Shown: in pieces, positions 45,042 to 54,131 of the stretch
Layout of the letters: every line of letters starts with the position of its first letter
Numbering within the stretch: position 1 is the stretch's first letter
Notes under the pieces: model-generated
Databases searched by the model: none
Seen by the model: only the letters and a program-made list of their open reading frames with translations
What the model was told of the DNA's origin: nothing
Origin: Winogradskyella marincola
GTDB lineage: Bacteria; Bacteroidota; Bacteroidia; Flavobacteriales; Flavobacteriaceae
Direction: 5' to 3'
Assembly (NCBI RefSeq): GCF_029624125.1
Contig: NZ_JARSBN010000001.1
Location: 62,001 to 126,000 of the forward strand
DNA length: 64,000 nt
Made by a program: the position numbers and the translations under genes

Positions 45042-45605
45042 ATGCTAAAACGCATTCTTATTGTATTATCTATAATAGCCTTAGGTTTATTATTATATTC
45101 TGTGTTTGTTGAAAATATATTTGCTTCTCGTCTAAGTCCCAAAGACACTGCAAAAATCACACTAAATGACTTAAAATTAAAGGTAGAATACAACAGACCT
45201 TCTAAACGCGAGCGTGATATTTTTGGCGCTCTTGTTCCTTTTAATGAAGTATGGAGAACAGGTGCTAACGAGGCTACAACTTTTGAAACCAATCAAAACC
45301 TTATGATTGATGGCATTATGCTAAGAGAAGGAAAATACACACTTTGGACAGTACCTATGAAAGACTCTTGGAAAGTGATGTTTAACACCAAACAGTATGA
45401 ATGGGGAGTTAACGAAAAAATGGAACCAATGTGGGATCCAAATTATGATGCCATTGAAATTGAAGTACCAAAGCAAAGCATTGATGAAGTTGTAGAAAAA
45501 TTTACCATAGCTTTTGATAACAAAACAGGAAACTTAAAACTTACTATGGCTTGGGATCAGACATTGGTTGAAATTCCGATGTATATTTATCCACAAGAAA
45601 AATAA
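45042..45605 (+). CDS. DUF2911 domain protein
   Basis: A 187-residue protein with an N-terminal membrane or signal helix (ILIVLSIIALGLLLYSVF) and the DUF2911 pattern: VEYNRPSKRERDIFGALVPFNEVWRTGANEATTFET, then GKYTLWTVPMKDSWKVMFN. DUF2911 proteins are envelope proteins of unknown function, common in Bacteroidota. It precedes meaB by 11 bases and is probably co-transcribed. Confidence 0.88.
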   Translation: MLKRILIVLSIIALGLLLYSVFVENIFASRLSPKDTAKITLNDLKLKVEYNRPSKRERDIFGALVPFNEVWRTGANEATTFETNQNLMIDGIMLREGKYTLWTVPMKDSWKVMFNTKQYEWGVNEKMEPMWDPNYDAIEIEVPKQSIDEVVEKFTIAFDNKTGNLKLTMAWDQTLVEIPMYIYPQEK

Positions 45606-45616
45606 CTGTACGTATT

Positions 45617-46702
45617 GTGGCAAAAAAAGATGACACATATAAATCTGCTTTGCACGAGCAAGACGGTATTGAGCCTCCCGAAATTTTAAGTTCTCACTCT
45701 GCAAAATTCATAAAAGCCAAGCGCAAAAAACAACCTTCTGTTGAAGATTTAGTAAAAGGTATTACTGCTGGTAACATTACAGATCTCAGTAGAGCAATTA
45801 CATTGGTAGAAAGTACCAATCAGGCTCACACTCAAAAAGCTCACGATATCATTACAGCTTGCCTACCTTACGCTAATAAATCTGTAAGAGTTGGTATTAC
45901 TGGTGTACCTGGAGTTGGCAAAAGTACTTTTATTGAAGCCTTTGGAAGCTACCTTACAAGTATTGGTAAAAAAGTTGCTGTGCTAGCAGTTGACCCAAGC
46001 AGTAGCCTGAGCAAAGGAAGTATTCTTGGTGACAAAACCAGAATGGAAGATTTGGTAAAAGATGAAAATGCGTTTATTAGACCTTCTCCATCTGGCGATT
46101 CTCTTGGTGGTGTGGCAAGGAAAACCCGAGAAACGATAATTTTATGTGAAGCTGCTGGTTTTGACACTATAATTATAGAAACCGTTGGTGTAGGCCAAAG
46201 TGAAACTGCTGTACACAGCATGGTAGATTTCTTTTTACTATTAAAACTTGCTGGTGCTGGTGATGAACTGCAAGGTATAAAACGTGGCATTATAGAAATG
46301 GCAGATGCTATTGTTATTAATAAAGCCGATGGAGATAATCTTAAAGCTGCCAAGTCTGCCAAAGTAGAATTTAACAGAGCCTTGCATTTGTATCCCGAAA
46401 AAGAATCTGGTTGGTCTCCAAAAGTATCTTTGTGTAGTGCTCTAAAACAAGAAGGTATTTCTGATGTTTGGGACGTAATACAAGAGTATCTTGAAATCAC
46501 ATCTTCTAATCATTATTTTGAACACAATAGAAATGATCAAAATAAATTCTGGTTACTTCAAACTATAGAAGAACGTCTGAAATCTAATTTCTTTAAATCT
46601 AAAAAAATAAAGACTGAACTTAATTCTCAAATTAAACTTGTTGAAGCAGGAAAAACAACACCTTTTGCTGCTGCTGAGTACTTACTAAACCTTCTCAATT
46701 AA
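45617..46702 (+). CDS. meaB: Methylmalonyl-CoA mutase-associated GTPase MeaB
   Basis: A 361-residue G3E-type GTPase with Walker A GVPGVGKSTF (residues 96-105) and AVDPSSSLSKGSILGDKTRM, the MeaB signature. Further motifs are ETVGVGQSE and VINKADGDNLK for guanine recognition. It protects and reloads methylmalonyl-CoA mutase with adenosylcobalamin. The start is GTG. The cob(I)alamin adenosyltransferase at 35.3 kb belongs to the same pathway; mutase subunits are not in the window. Confidence 0.95.
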   Translation: MAKKDDTYKSALHEQDGIEPPEILSSHSAKFIKAKRKKQPSVEDLVKGITAGNITDLSRAITLVESTNQAHTQKAHDIITACLPYANKSVRVGITGVPGVGKSTFIEAFGSYLTSIGKKVAVLAVDPSSSLSKGSILGDKTRMEDLVKDENAFIRPSPSGDSLGGVARKTRETIILCEAAGFDTIIIETVGVGQSETAVHSMVDFFLLLKLAGAGDELQGIKRGIIEMADAIVINKADGDNLKAAKSAKVEFNRALHLYPEKESGWSPKVSLCSALKQEGISDVWDVIQEYLEITSSNHYFEHNRNDQNKFWLLQTIEERLKSNFFKSKKIKTELNSQIKLVEAGKTTPFAAAEYLLNLLN

Positions 46703-46752
46703 CCACAACGTGCCTTAAATACATGAGGTTTCGCTGTAACACTAAAAAAGCA

Positions 46753-46760
46753 TACTTTTG
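46753..46760 (+). promoter_or_regulatory. -7 box upstream of the polyprenyl-phosphate glycosyltransferase gene
   Basis: TACTTTTG fits TAnnTTTG exactly, and TTTCG lies at about the right distance upstream (46729-46733) as a weak -33 element. The ATG at 46782 follows 22 bases after the box. This likely starts the lipid-glycosylation cassette. Confidence 0.5.
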
Positions 46761-46781
46761 TGCCAGAAATTGTATCAATAC

Positions 46782-47498
46782 ATGAATTACAAATTAACCA
46801 TCATAGTCCCTGTTTACAACGAAGAAGATAATCTAGAACGTGTAGAAACAGAACTTTTAAAGTATTTAAAAATTGCGTCTGCACCTACTTGCGTGTTGTT
46901 TGTAAATGATGGTTCTAAGGACAAAAGCCAAACTATGATTGAGGATATTTGCAATCGTAACGACGCTTTTGACTATGTGCTGTTTAAAGAAAACAGAGGT
47001 TTAAGTGCTGCTATAAAAGCTGGTTTTGATTATGCAGACACAGAACTTGTTGGCTATATAGATTCTGATTTGCAGACTTCACCTGAGGATTTTAATCTAT
47101 TATTAAATCATATTAATGACAACGAACTCGTAACAGGTGTACGTGCAGACCGCAAGGATTCCTTTGTGAAAAACATGTCTTCTAAAATAGCCAATGGCAT
47201 TAGACGTGCGTTCACCAAAGATGGTATGGATGATACTGGTTGCCCTCTAAAAATTATAAAAACTGATTATGCTAAACGCATACCTATGTTTAGAGGTTTG
47301 CATCGCTTTTTACCTGCTATGATTATGCTACAGAATGGTAGAGTTACCCAAATACCTGTACGTCATTTTCCAAGAATAGCTGGTACTGCAAAATTTGGTC
47401 TTTGGAATCGTCTACTTGGTCCATTAATGGATTGCTTTGCATACCTATGGATGAAGAAAAAGTACATTAACTACGATGTTGCTAAAACTAGCAAATAA
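46782..47498 (+). CDS. Polyprenyl-phosphate glycosyltransferase (GT2, DPM1/ArnC-like)
   Basis: A 238-residue GT2 enzyme starting MNYKLTIIVPVYNEEDNLERVE. It has the donor loop FVNDGSKDKSQTMI and YIDSDLQTSPED (Asp94-Asp96), typical of dolichol/undecaprenyl-phosphate sugar synthases. It has no C-terminal membrane helices. An earlier TTG at 46758 overlaps the promoter box and is rejected. Together with the next two genes it should charge, flip and transfer a sugar to a lipid acceptor. Confidence 0.85.
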   Translation: MNYKLTIIVPVYNEEDNLERVETELLKYLKIASAPTCVLFVNDGSKDKSQTMIEDICNRNDAFDYVLFKENRGLSAAIKAGFDYADTELVGYIDSDLQTSPEDFNLLLNHINDNELVTGVRADRKDSFVKNMSSKIANGIRRAFTKDGMDDTGCPLKIIKTDYAKRIPMFRGLHRFLPAMIMLQNGRVTQIPVRHFPRIAGTAKFGLWNRLLGPLMDCFAYLWMKKKYINYDVAKTSK

Positions 47499-47583
47499 AA
47501 CATCAACAATTAATTATTAATCACAAATAGAAATGATAATAAGATGTTCCATGTGTCCATTAAAAGGCAACAGATATTAGCAC

Positions 47584-48207
47584 ATGAAAGACTGGATTAT
47601 TTATAGCATAGGATTTTTTGCACAGATATTATTCTCGTCTAGGCTACTCATTCAGTGGGTAACATCAGAAAAGCAACGCAAAGTCATAACACCAAAAACA
47701 TTTTGGACCTTAAGCTTAATTGCTTCTTTCTTATTATTTATTTATGGGTATTTACGATTAGATTTTGCCATTATGCTTGGCCAGAGTTTAACCTATTTTA
47801 TCTATATCAGAAATTTACAGTTGCAAGGCCAATGGCAAAAATTCCCTAAACTGGTTCAGGTTTTATTATTTATAGTTCCGGTTCTTATTGTTGTTTTCTA
47901 CTACAATAACAATAAAATAGACATAGAGCTTCTCTTTAAAAATGAAGCCATACCATCATGGTTGCTTATATTAGGAATCGTAGCTCAAGTGATTTTCACG
48001 TTACGCTTTGTGTACCAATGGATTCATGCAGAACGACACAAGGAATCCTCTTTACCTATGGGTTTTTGGGTACTGAGTTTAATTGGAGCTACTTTAATTT
48101 TAACCTATGCCATTATAAGAAAAGATCCTGTACTGTTTACAGGTCATCTTTTTGGATTGATTATCTATGCCAGAAACGCATATCTCATTAGACAAAACAA
48201 TGATTAA
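47584..48207 (+). CDS. Duplicated LAB_N domain membrane protein (possible lipid-sugar flippase)
   Basis: A 207-residue membrane protein made of two copies of the LAB_N domain (Pfam PF07578). Aligned without gaps at a 121-residue offset, the halves share Gln24-Trp25 with Gln145-Trp146, Phe40-Trp41-x-Leu-Ser-Leu-Ile with Phe161-Trp162, and IYIRN (73-77) with IYARN (194-198). A hydrophobic linker helix (90-107) joins them. The family is related to small multidrug-type lipid transporters such as ArnE/F. Its gene overlaps the ArnT-like gene by 8 bases. Confidence 0.85.
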   Translation: MKDWIIYSIGFFAQILFSSRLLIQWVTSEKQRKVITPKTFWTLSLIASFLLFIYGYLRLDFAIMLGQSLTYFIYIRNLQLQGQWQKFPKLVQVLLFIVPVLIVVFYYNNNKIDIELLFKNEAIPSWLLILGIVAQVIFTLRFVYQWIHAERHKESSLPMGFWVLSLIGATLILTYAIIRKDPVLFTGHLFGLIIYARNAYLIRQNND

Positions 48208-49819
48208 GCTAATAGAAAAATACCCAATAGCAAGTCTTTTACTTTTTGTAATGGTTATGCTTGGCTTTACCATAGACGCTATTCCTGTGAGTATTATGGA
48301 AGCTCGAAATTTTATTTCGGCAAGAGAAATGCTTACTGATAACAACTGGATTTTAACCACTATGAATGGAGAAGCTCGCTACCAAAAACCTCCATTACCA
48401 ACATGGATTACAGCTTTTTTTGGTATGCTTTTCGGAATAAAATCTGTACTCGCACTTCGCTGGCCAGCGCTTTTGTTTTTAGCAAGTATTGGGATTTCGA
48501 CCTATTTAATTTCAAAAAAACTAGAGCTTAGCAAATCTCACAGTCTTATAAATGGTTTTATTGTTTTAAGTTCTTTCTATGTTATAGGCATTACTATTGA
48601 AGCTCCTTGGGATATATACACTCACGGCTTTATGCTTATGGCTTTATTTCAACTTTTTATAATGTTGAAACAACAAAAAACGAACCTTCTTAACAGCCTT
48701 TTGTTTGTGTTGTTTATTGCTGGTTCTGTGTTATCTAAAGGTCCTGTGTCTTTGTATGTACTGTTTTTATCCTTTGCTATTGCTTATGCTATTGCGCTAA
48801 AACCTAAAGGCCATCTATTGCACTTCTTAAAACTGTTAAGTTTATTGATATTTGGAATTGTACTTGGTGGTTGGTGGTATATGCATGTACGCATCGCAGA
48901 TCCTGAAACCTTTGCTGCTATAGCTGCCAGAGAAACATCAAACTGGAGTAGCTATAATGTAAGGCCTTTTTATTATTACTGGAGCTTTTTTGTGCAAAGT
49001 GGATTGTGGACTATTCCTGCGTTTATAAGCTTATTGTACCCTTATTTAAAGTCTCGTGTAACCAATTTAAAAACTTATCGTTTTAGTTTCTTCTGGACTA
49101 TAATTGCGGTAGTTTTATTATCTCTTATTCCTGAAAAGAAATCACGTTACCTTATGCCTGTATTAATTCCACTTGCTATTAATATTGGCTTTTATATTGA
49201 ATATTTAATTCGTGAATTTAAAAACCTAAAAGATAAGCGCGAGACCATTCCTGTGTATTTTCAGTTTGGATTGATCGCTTCAATTGCCTCTCTATTTTGG
49301 GTTATCTGGTTTTTCTCGAGTTCGGTATTATCTGGCACTGTACTTATCAAATTTATTGTTACTGCAATTGTTTTATTAATTATTGGAGTTACCATCTTTA
49401 AAAATTTAAAATCGAAAAACATTAAAAATGTATTCTATTTGGTAATAGCTTTTATGCTTAGTATTGGTCTATTTGCGTTACCAATAGCAGAGACACACAC
49501 TACAACAGACTACAAACCTATTTCAGAATTACAAGACAAGAATCTGAATTTGTATCATTTAGACTATGTAGCACCAGAAATGATATACAATTACGGTAAT
49601 AAAATACCAAGTCTTAAAACAGGTGAAGGGTATAATATTCCTATTGAAAAAACTTTCCATTTGCTCACCAGAACCAATCAACCAGATACGATTGAAGTAC
49701 TTTCAAAATTGTATAAAATGGAATTTATTGACACCTACGACCTTAATCGTGCTTCCAAAGATTCTAAATCTTATAACAAACGATTGTTTAATCATTTGTA
49801 CAAACTTACTCGGAAATAA
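48200..49819 (+). CDS. ArnT-like membrane glycosyltransferase (GT39/GT83 type)
   Basis: The protein is 539 residues from the ATG at 48200, which overlaps the upstream stop in AATGATTAA; an upstream ATG at 48167 adds residues lying inside the previous gene. It is polytopic, with about a dozen helices. The first periplasmic loop IDAIPVSIMEARNFISAREML carries the acidic catalytic residues of GT-C enzymes, followed by GEARYQKPPLPTWITA. ArnT-type enzymes attach a polyprenyl-phosphate-linked sugar to lipid A or another envelope lipid. The stop overlaps the convergent PAP2 gene by 14 bases. Confidence 0.85.
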   Translation: MIKLIEKYPIASLLLFVMVMLGFTIDAIPVSIMEARNFISAREMLTDNNWILTTMNGEARYQKPPLPTWITAFFGMLFGIKSVLALRWPALLFLASIGISTYLISKKLELSKSHSLINGFIVLSSFYVIGITIEAPWDIYTHGFMLMALFQLFIMLKQQKTNLLNSLLFVLFIAGSVLSKGPVSLYVLFLSFAIAYAIALKPKGHLLHFLKLLSLLIFGIVLGGWWYMHVRIADPETFAAIAARETSNWSSYNVRPFYYYWSFFVQSGLWTIPAFISLLYPYLKSRVTNLKTYRFSFFWTIIAVVLLSLIPEKKSRYLMPVLIPLAINIGFYIEYLIREFKNLKDKRETIPVYFQFGLIASIASLFWVIWFFSSSVLSGTVLIKFIVTAIVLLIIGVTIFKNLKSKNIKNVFYLVIAFMLSIGLFALPIAETHTTTDYKPISELQDKNLNLYHLDYVAPEMIYNYGNKIPSLKTGEGYNIPIEKTFHLLTRTNQPDTIEVLSKLYKMEFIDTYDLNRASKDSKSYNKRLFNHLYKLTRK

Positions 49820-50378
49820 AACGCTTAAGGATATATTGGTTAAGCTTATAAAAACCAAAACCAGCCAAGGCACCAAAAGCCATTCCACATAGAATATCTA
49901 TTGGAAAATGTACACCGACATAAATACGGCTATAAGCCACTAAGAAAGACCAAAATAACAGAATAAAAATAAGATTTTTAAAGTAAGGTCTTAAGACTAA
50001 GCCACCAAAAACAGCTGCTGCCATAGAGTTAGATGCGTGACCAGAGAAAAAGCTTCGGTTACTACTGCATCGCTCTGCTATAAAACGAATACTATCTTTT
50101 ATCTCATCGCAAGCGCATGGTCTAAAACGCAAAACCGAGCGTTTTACAATATTTGTAGTTTGATCTGTGAACAGAATCATTAAGGCTATAGTTACAATGA
50201 TAAACAAAAGGGCTTTCCATCCTAACTTTCTATAAATTAAAAATAATAGTACAGAGTATAATGGCGCAAATGTAAACTCGTGGGTAATTGCCAACCACAT
50301 ACTATCCCAAGTTGGCGAGCCAAGACCATTGAGGTATACAAAAAGTTCGGTATCTAAGTCTAAAAGTTTGTCTAGCAT
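49806..50378 (-). CDS. PAP2 family membrane phosphatase
   Basis: A 190-residue PAP2 phosphatase. All three motifs are intact: KX6RP (Lys79 to Pro87), SGH at 112-114, and SRX5HX3D (Ser150 to Asp161). It has about five membrane helices. It is convergent with the ArnT-like gene and could dephosphorylate undecaprenyl pyrophosphate or lipid A, with the latter favoured by the neighbourhood. It shares one base with the upstream small gene (TAATG). Confidence 0.92.
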   Translation of the reverse strand: MLDKLLDLDTELFVYLNGLGSPTWDSMWLAITHEFTFAPLYSVLLFLIYRKLGWKALLFIIVTIALMILFTDQTTNIVKRSVLRFRPCACDEIKDSIRFIAERCSSNRSFFSGHASNSMAAAVFGGLVLRPYFKNLIFILLFWSFLVAYSRIYVGVHFPIDILCGMAFGALAGFGFYKLNQYILKRFISE

Positions 50379-50608
50379 TAGTCTTGGTCGTAACGTGCCA
50401 CTTCTCTATCGTAGAATTCTGTAGCTTCTCTTATGTAATTTTCAGCTTCAGTCTCAAGCTCTTTTTGATCCTGTTGATCAAATTCTTCAAACCACTCTAC
50501 TTCATCGTTTTCAAGATTAATAATAAATCTAGGAAATTCAGTATGAATAACGAATATAGCATCAGGATAATCTGTATTATCGCCTAAGATGAATTTTGGT
50601 AGTTCCAT
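50378..50608 (-). CDS. Small acidic conserved-looking protein, unknown function
   Basis: A 76-residue protein from the ATG at 50608, rich in Glu and Asp, starting MELPKFILGDNTDYPDAIFV. The open frame extends nine codons upstream to an ATG at 50635, but the internal ATG starts the recognisable part. Its stop overlaps the PAP2 start in TAATG, so the two are coupled. I recognise no named domain. Confidence 0.65.
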   Translation of the reverse strand: MELPKFILGDNTDYPDAIFVIHTEFPRFIINLENDEVEWFEEFDQQDQKELETEAENYIREATEFYDREVARYDQD

Positions 50609-50714
50609 TGGTTTAGTTTGAAATTTGAAAGACAAAAATAGGGAAAAGTTAAAAGTTTGAAGTATTTAAAATGTCTTAAGTGATAAATACTTTCAACTTT
50701 AGGTACTTAAAACT

Positions 50715-52091
50715 TTAAGTACTTTTTTTAATCAACTTCTTCGTCAAAAAATGAAAACGAATAAAGAGCAATAAAGCCGCTGCACTTAAACCAGCCAGTA
50801 AGCCCATCCAAATACCCAAGCTACCATAAGCGTCTTCTTTGCCTAAAACATAACTAATCGGGAAACCAATTACCCAATACGAAATAAAAGTAATTATGGT
50901 CGGAATCTTAACATCTTGCAAACCACGAAGTGCACCAAGCGCAATAACTTGCAAACTATCACTAATCTGAAACACTGCCGAAGCCAACAACAAAGTCGCT
51001 GCAATTTTTACCACTTCTGCTGTGTCCATGGCATTAGCAGGATCGTCTAAATCCACATACAAATCTGGCAACGCTTTATGAAATATTACAAATAATAAAG
51101 CAAAGATGACAGCAAAAATGAATCCAACAAAAAAGATAGATTCTGCAATACGTTTTAGGTTTTTATAATCGTTTAAGCCTTTTTGGTTACCAACACGCAC
51201 CATAGCCGCAACACTCAATCCCATGGCTACCATAAAGGTCATGGATGATAAGTTGAGTGCAATCTGATTGGCAGCTTGTGCATTTTTACCTAAAAGACCG
51301 CTTAGCCAAATCGCTGCTGTAAAAATAGCCACCTCAAAAAACATTTGCATAGCACTCGGCAAACCTAAGTTAGTAAGCTTTTTTAGAGGTTGTTTACTCA
51401 ACTTAAAAAAATTAATATTGGTCACGTAAGCTTTAGATCTTTCGCGTTTTGCCAACAACCACCACAAGAAAAACAACATGGCAAATCGAGATACTAAGGT
51501 ACCAACTGCAGCACCAACAATACCCATTTGCGGAAATCCAAATTTTCCAAAAATAAGCACGTAGTTAATGGCTACATTGAGAATATTAGCCACCAAAGTA
51601 GCGTACATTGGATATTTGGTTAAAGACATACCATCGCTAAACTGCTTAAATGCCTGAAACACGATTAGTGGCACCAAAGAAAAAGCTACCAAATCTAAAT
51701 ACGGAATGGCAAGCTCTACTACTTCTTCTGGTTGATCCATCATATACATTAAAGGCTTTGCCAGTAACTCTAGTAAAAACAGAAAAATACCCAAAACGGT
51801 ACACAAGAAAAACCCATGCTTAAAAGCCGATTTCCCTTTAACAAAGTTTTGTTCTGTATCTGCCTCTGCCACCAAAGGTGTAATGGCTGTAGAAAAACCA
51901 ATACCCAAAGACATGGCAATAAAAATAAAGCTATTACCCAAAGACACAGCAGCCAACTCTGCCGAGCCTAATTGCCCAACCATAACGTTATCTACAAAAC
52001 TCACAAAGGTATGTCCTAACATACCTAACATCACTGGTGATGCCAGTTTTAGATTGTATCTAAATTCTCTTGTATAATTGCTTAAAACCAT
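50715..52091 (-). CDS. MATE family efflux transporter
   Basis: A 458-residue protein with 12 membrane helices. MATE features are PVMLGMLGHTFVSFVDNVMVGQLGSAELAAVSLGNS in the first helices and a second homologous half starting LGLPSAMQMFFEVAIFTAAIW. MATE carriers export drugs or metabolites using Na+ or H+ gradients. A TACCTTCGC sequence lies just before the ATG, like a -7 box. It lies immediately downstream of the CBASS-like pair on the same strand but is probably unrelated to it. Confidence 0.93.
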   Translation of the reverse strand: MVLSNYTREFRYNLKLASPVMLGMLGHTFVSFVDNVMVGQLGSAELAAVSLGNSFIFIAMSLGIGFSTAITPLVAEADTEQNFVKGKSAFKHGFFLCTVLGIFLFLLELLAKPLMYMMDQPEEVVELAIPYLDLVAFSLVPLIVFQAFKQFSDGMSLTKYPMYATLVANILNVAINYVLIFGKFGFPQMGIVGAAVGTLVSRFAMLFFLWWLLAKRERSKAYVTNINFFKLSKQPLKKLTNLGLPSAMQMFFEVAIFTAAIWLSGLLGKNAQAANQIALNLSSMTFMVAMGLSVAAMVRVGNQKGLNDYKNLKRIAESIFFVGFIFAVIFALLFVIFHKALPDLYVDLDDPANAMDTAEVVKIAATLLLASAVFQISDSLQVIALGALRGLQDVKIPTIITFISYWVIGFPISYVLGKEDAYGSLGIWMGLLAGLSAAALLLFIRFHFLTKKLIKKST

Positions 52092-52165
52092 GCCGCGAAG
52101 GTAGTGGTTTTGGGTTTAGGTTTGAGGGTTAATTTTTTGCTAGGATTGAAATTAAAAATAAAACA

Positions 52166-52180
52166 CTCGTTACAAACGAG
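52166..52180. repeat. Hairpin with CTAG flanks (REP-like)
   Basis: CTCGTT pairs with AACGAG across a 3-base loop, and CTAG tetranucleotides flank it on both sides (from about 52139 and 52183). It lies between the MATE gene and the effector stop at 52197, so it marks the left edge of the two-gene unit. Confidence 0.5.
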
Positions 52181-52196
52181 CACTAGCTAGGGAAAT

Positions 52197-53150
52197 TCAG
52201 CCGTTATTGCGTTTACACGTTTTTGTTGTACCCAGTATTTTTATCTGTTCTTTAATCGAATAGTTCATTTCATCTTCCAGTTTTGGTCTTAACAATTTAT
52301 AAATAAAATCTGGAATTAAAGGACTTAAAAGTCTATTATGGTAAATTCTGTTTTGAATGCTTCTCAATTGATATTTATCTATATTCTCATCAATTTTTAT
52401 TTCTTTAATTAGAGATTCAATTAAATTTCTTAGATGGTTGAGATTATCTATTGATTCTGTGTTTGAATTAATCTCCTTATAAGCATACATAAAAACTGGG
52501 ATGGATGGAAGAACTACTTCAATTAAAAAGTCTTTTAGGCTTAATTCTCTTGAAAGTGATATTGTTAATAAAACTAGGAAAGTTATTACGCTTAAACCAA
52601 TTATTAAAAACTTATATCTTTTGCGAACTGAAAAATCATATGTTATATTAGTTCTTTGACAAAGTAAACTCGCAACATTGGTTTTAATTTTTTTTATTTC
52701 CAATGAATACCAATTAGTTACTAAATCAACGTCTTTTTTATTTCTTTTCTTCTTATTTGAATATCTCCTCACAATTTCTCTATCAATTAAAACAAGATTT
52801 AGAGAATCGTTATCAATTATACCAAGAACTTCTGTATCAAACAATTCTTTAATGGATGCCGCAATTTTTTTCAATCTATCGATGGTACTCTCCAACACTT
52901 TTTCAGATGTGGCAGCAATAATGGTATATAATACAAAAATATAGTTTGATTGGTCTATAAGACTTGGACTATACTTAACAGTTAGAGAGACAACAATAGG
53001 AAGAGCTACTGTAAGCAAAAGTAATAGACCTTGATAATTTTTTGCTCTTGAATAAATTGTTTTTTGAGCAAGCAATTCGTCAATATGATTATCTCTATTT
53101 TGTCTTTCTAATATTTTGGCACCTAGTTTACCCATAGCTTGGAAAATCAT
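52197..53150 (-). CDS. S-4TM family putative pore-forming effector of a CBASS-like system
   Basis: A 317-residue protein with four membrane helices in two pairs: residues about 40-59 and 67-82, then 181-199 and 208-224. The N-terminal ILERQNRDNHIDELLAQKTIYSRAK and central TNWYSLEIKKIKTNV match the S-4TM family, predicted to form pores when triggered by a nucleotide signal. The gene overlaps the nucleotidyltransferase gene by 23 bases. An internal ATG at 53135 would leave an 8-base overlap (ATGGGTAA) and is a fair alternative start. The expected outcome is membrane disruption on infection, halting phage spread. Family assignment is from memory of motifs. Confidence 0.8.
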   Translation of the reverse strand: MIFQAMGKLGAKILERQNRDNHIDELLAQKTIYSRAKNYQGLLLLLTVALPIVVSLTVKYSPSLIDQSNYIFVLYTIIAATSEKVLESTIDRLKKIAASIKELFDTEVLGIIDNDSLNLVLIDREIVRRYSNKKKRNKKDVDLVTNWYSLEIKKIKTNVASLLCQRTNITYDFSVRKRYKFLIIGLSVITFLVLLTISLSRELSLKDFLIEVVLPSIPVFMYAYKEINSNTESIDNLNHLRNLIESLIKEIKIDENIDKYQLRSIQNRIYHNRLLSPLIPDFIYKLLRPKLEDEMNYSIKEQIKILGTTKTCKRNNG

Positions 53151-54114
53151 TACCGAAGATTTCTCTCCATTTGTTTATTGACTTCTGGTGGTTCTTTTCG
53201 TTTGTTTCTGCGTGAACTGCTTCCTTGGCTTTTTCAAAAGCCCAATCAGCTTTCTGTGATATGGCAGTTTTTTCTGAGAAGGTAAATTCGTTTAAGTCTC
53301 CTTGAAAACCTTTTGGATCATTAACAGAATAAAATATTGCAGAAGATAGGTATTCAAAAAAGTCTCTTATATCAAGATCAATCCACTGACTCAATTCCGT
53401 TCTAGAATTAGCAAAATTTATACATATGTTTTCAAACAAGTATGAACCAATCGTATAAGTAGAATTTCTTTTATTCCAATATTTTAATATTCTTATTAAT
53501 TGTAAAATCCTACCTTCTTTAGATTGGTTAGCGTCCGTTACTCTTTTTTGGTCTACTCTAGGGTCAGTTGGTTTCCAGTTTCCACTACCATCAGGTATTA
53601 AGTATAGATCTGTATCGGTATAAAAGCATGGAACAATGTCAAATACCCATTCGTAGCTATTTAAATTTAGAGTTGCTGCTTCTCCACGAGAATGTGTTTC
53701 GGCTGAGCTATATTGAGGTATTGATGATAAAGAATTTTTTAGTTTGTTAACAACCCTTCTTGAATTAAGTATATTTGAGTCAGATAGGTTTTTGAGTCTT
53801 TGTCCAGCGTTTGGTGTATTAATTTGGTAATAATTTGTGCTATGTTTAGTGTAAGTAGCTCCGTCTGCAGTCAAAGCAAACATCAGGTCAACATCATCTA
53901 ACTCTCTAATTTTAGTTCTTCTTTCAAACGACCCAAAATTTACGTGCATTGATTCATACTTAAATGGAAAATTCAAATCATCTTTACAATCAAGTCCGTT
54001 TAATTGAGTATATAACCAATTCCTACTGGAACGTGCTTTATCGGTTCTATCTTTTAATAGATTGACTGTATCTCTATTGAATTCGTTAAAAGCTGAATTT
54101 ACTGATGTTGCCAT
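53128..54114 (-). CDS. CD-NTase-like nucleotidyltransferase (CBASS signal synthase)
   Basis: A 328-residue polymerase-beta-fold nucleotidyltransferase. Catalytic residues: Gly61-Ser62 in NFGSFERRTKI, metal-binding Asp74 and Asp76 in ELDDVDLMF, and third Asp159 in EWVFDIVPCF. The C-terminal helical half (RILQLIRILKYWNKRNSTYTIGSYLFENI) is like the OAS-type lid of CD-NTases. Such enzymes make cyclic di- or oligonucleotides after phage sensing. Its gene is directly upstream of, and overlaps, a membrane effector gene, which is the two-gene type I CBASS form. No HORMA, E1/E2 or JAB accessory genes are present. The nucleotide product cannot be told from sequence. Confidence 0.85.
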   Translation of the reverse strand: MATSVNSAFNEFNRDTVNLLKDRTDKARSSRNWLYTQLNGLDCKDDLNFPFKYESMHVNFGSFERRTKIRELDDVDLMFALTADGATYTKHSTNYYQINTPNAGQRLKNLSDSNILNSRRVVNKLKNSLSSIPQYSSAETHSRGEAATLNLNSYEWVFDIVPCFYTDTDLYLIPDGSGNWKPTDPRVDQKRVTDANQSKEGRILQLIRILKYWNKRNSTYTIGSYLFENICINFANSRTELSQWIDLDIRDFFEYLSSAIFYSVNDPKGFQGDLNEFTFSEKTAISQKADWAFEKAKEAVHAETNEKNHQKSINKWREIFGNDFPSYG

Positions 54115-54131
54115 TTAGTTTATTATTGATT

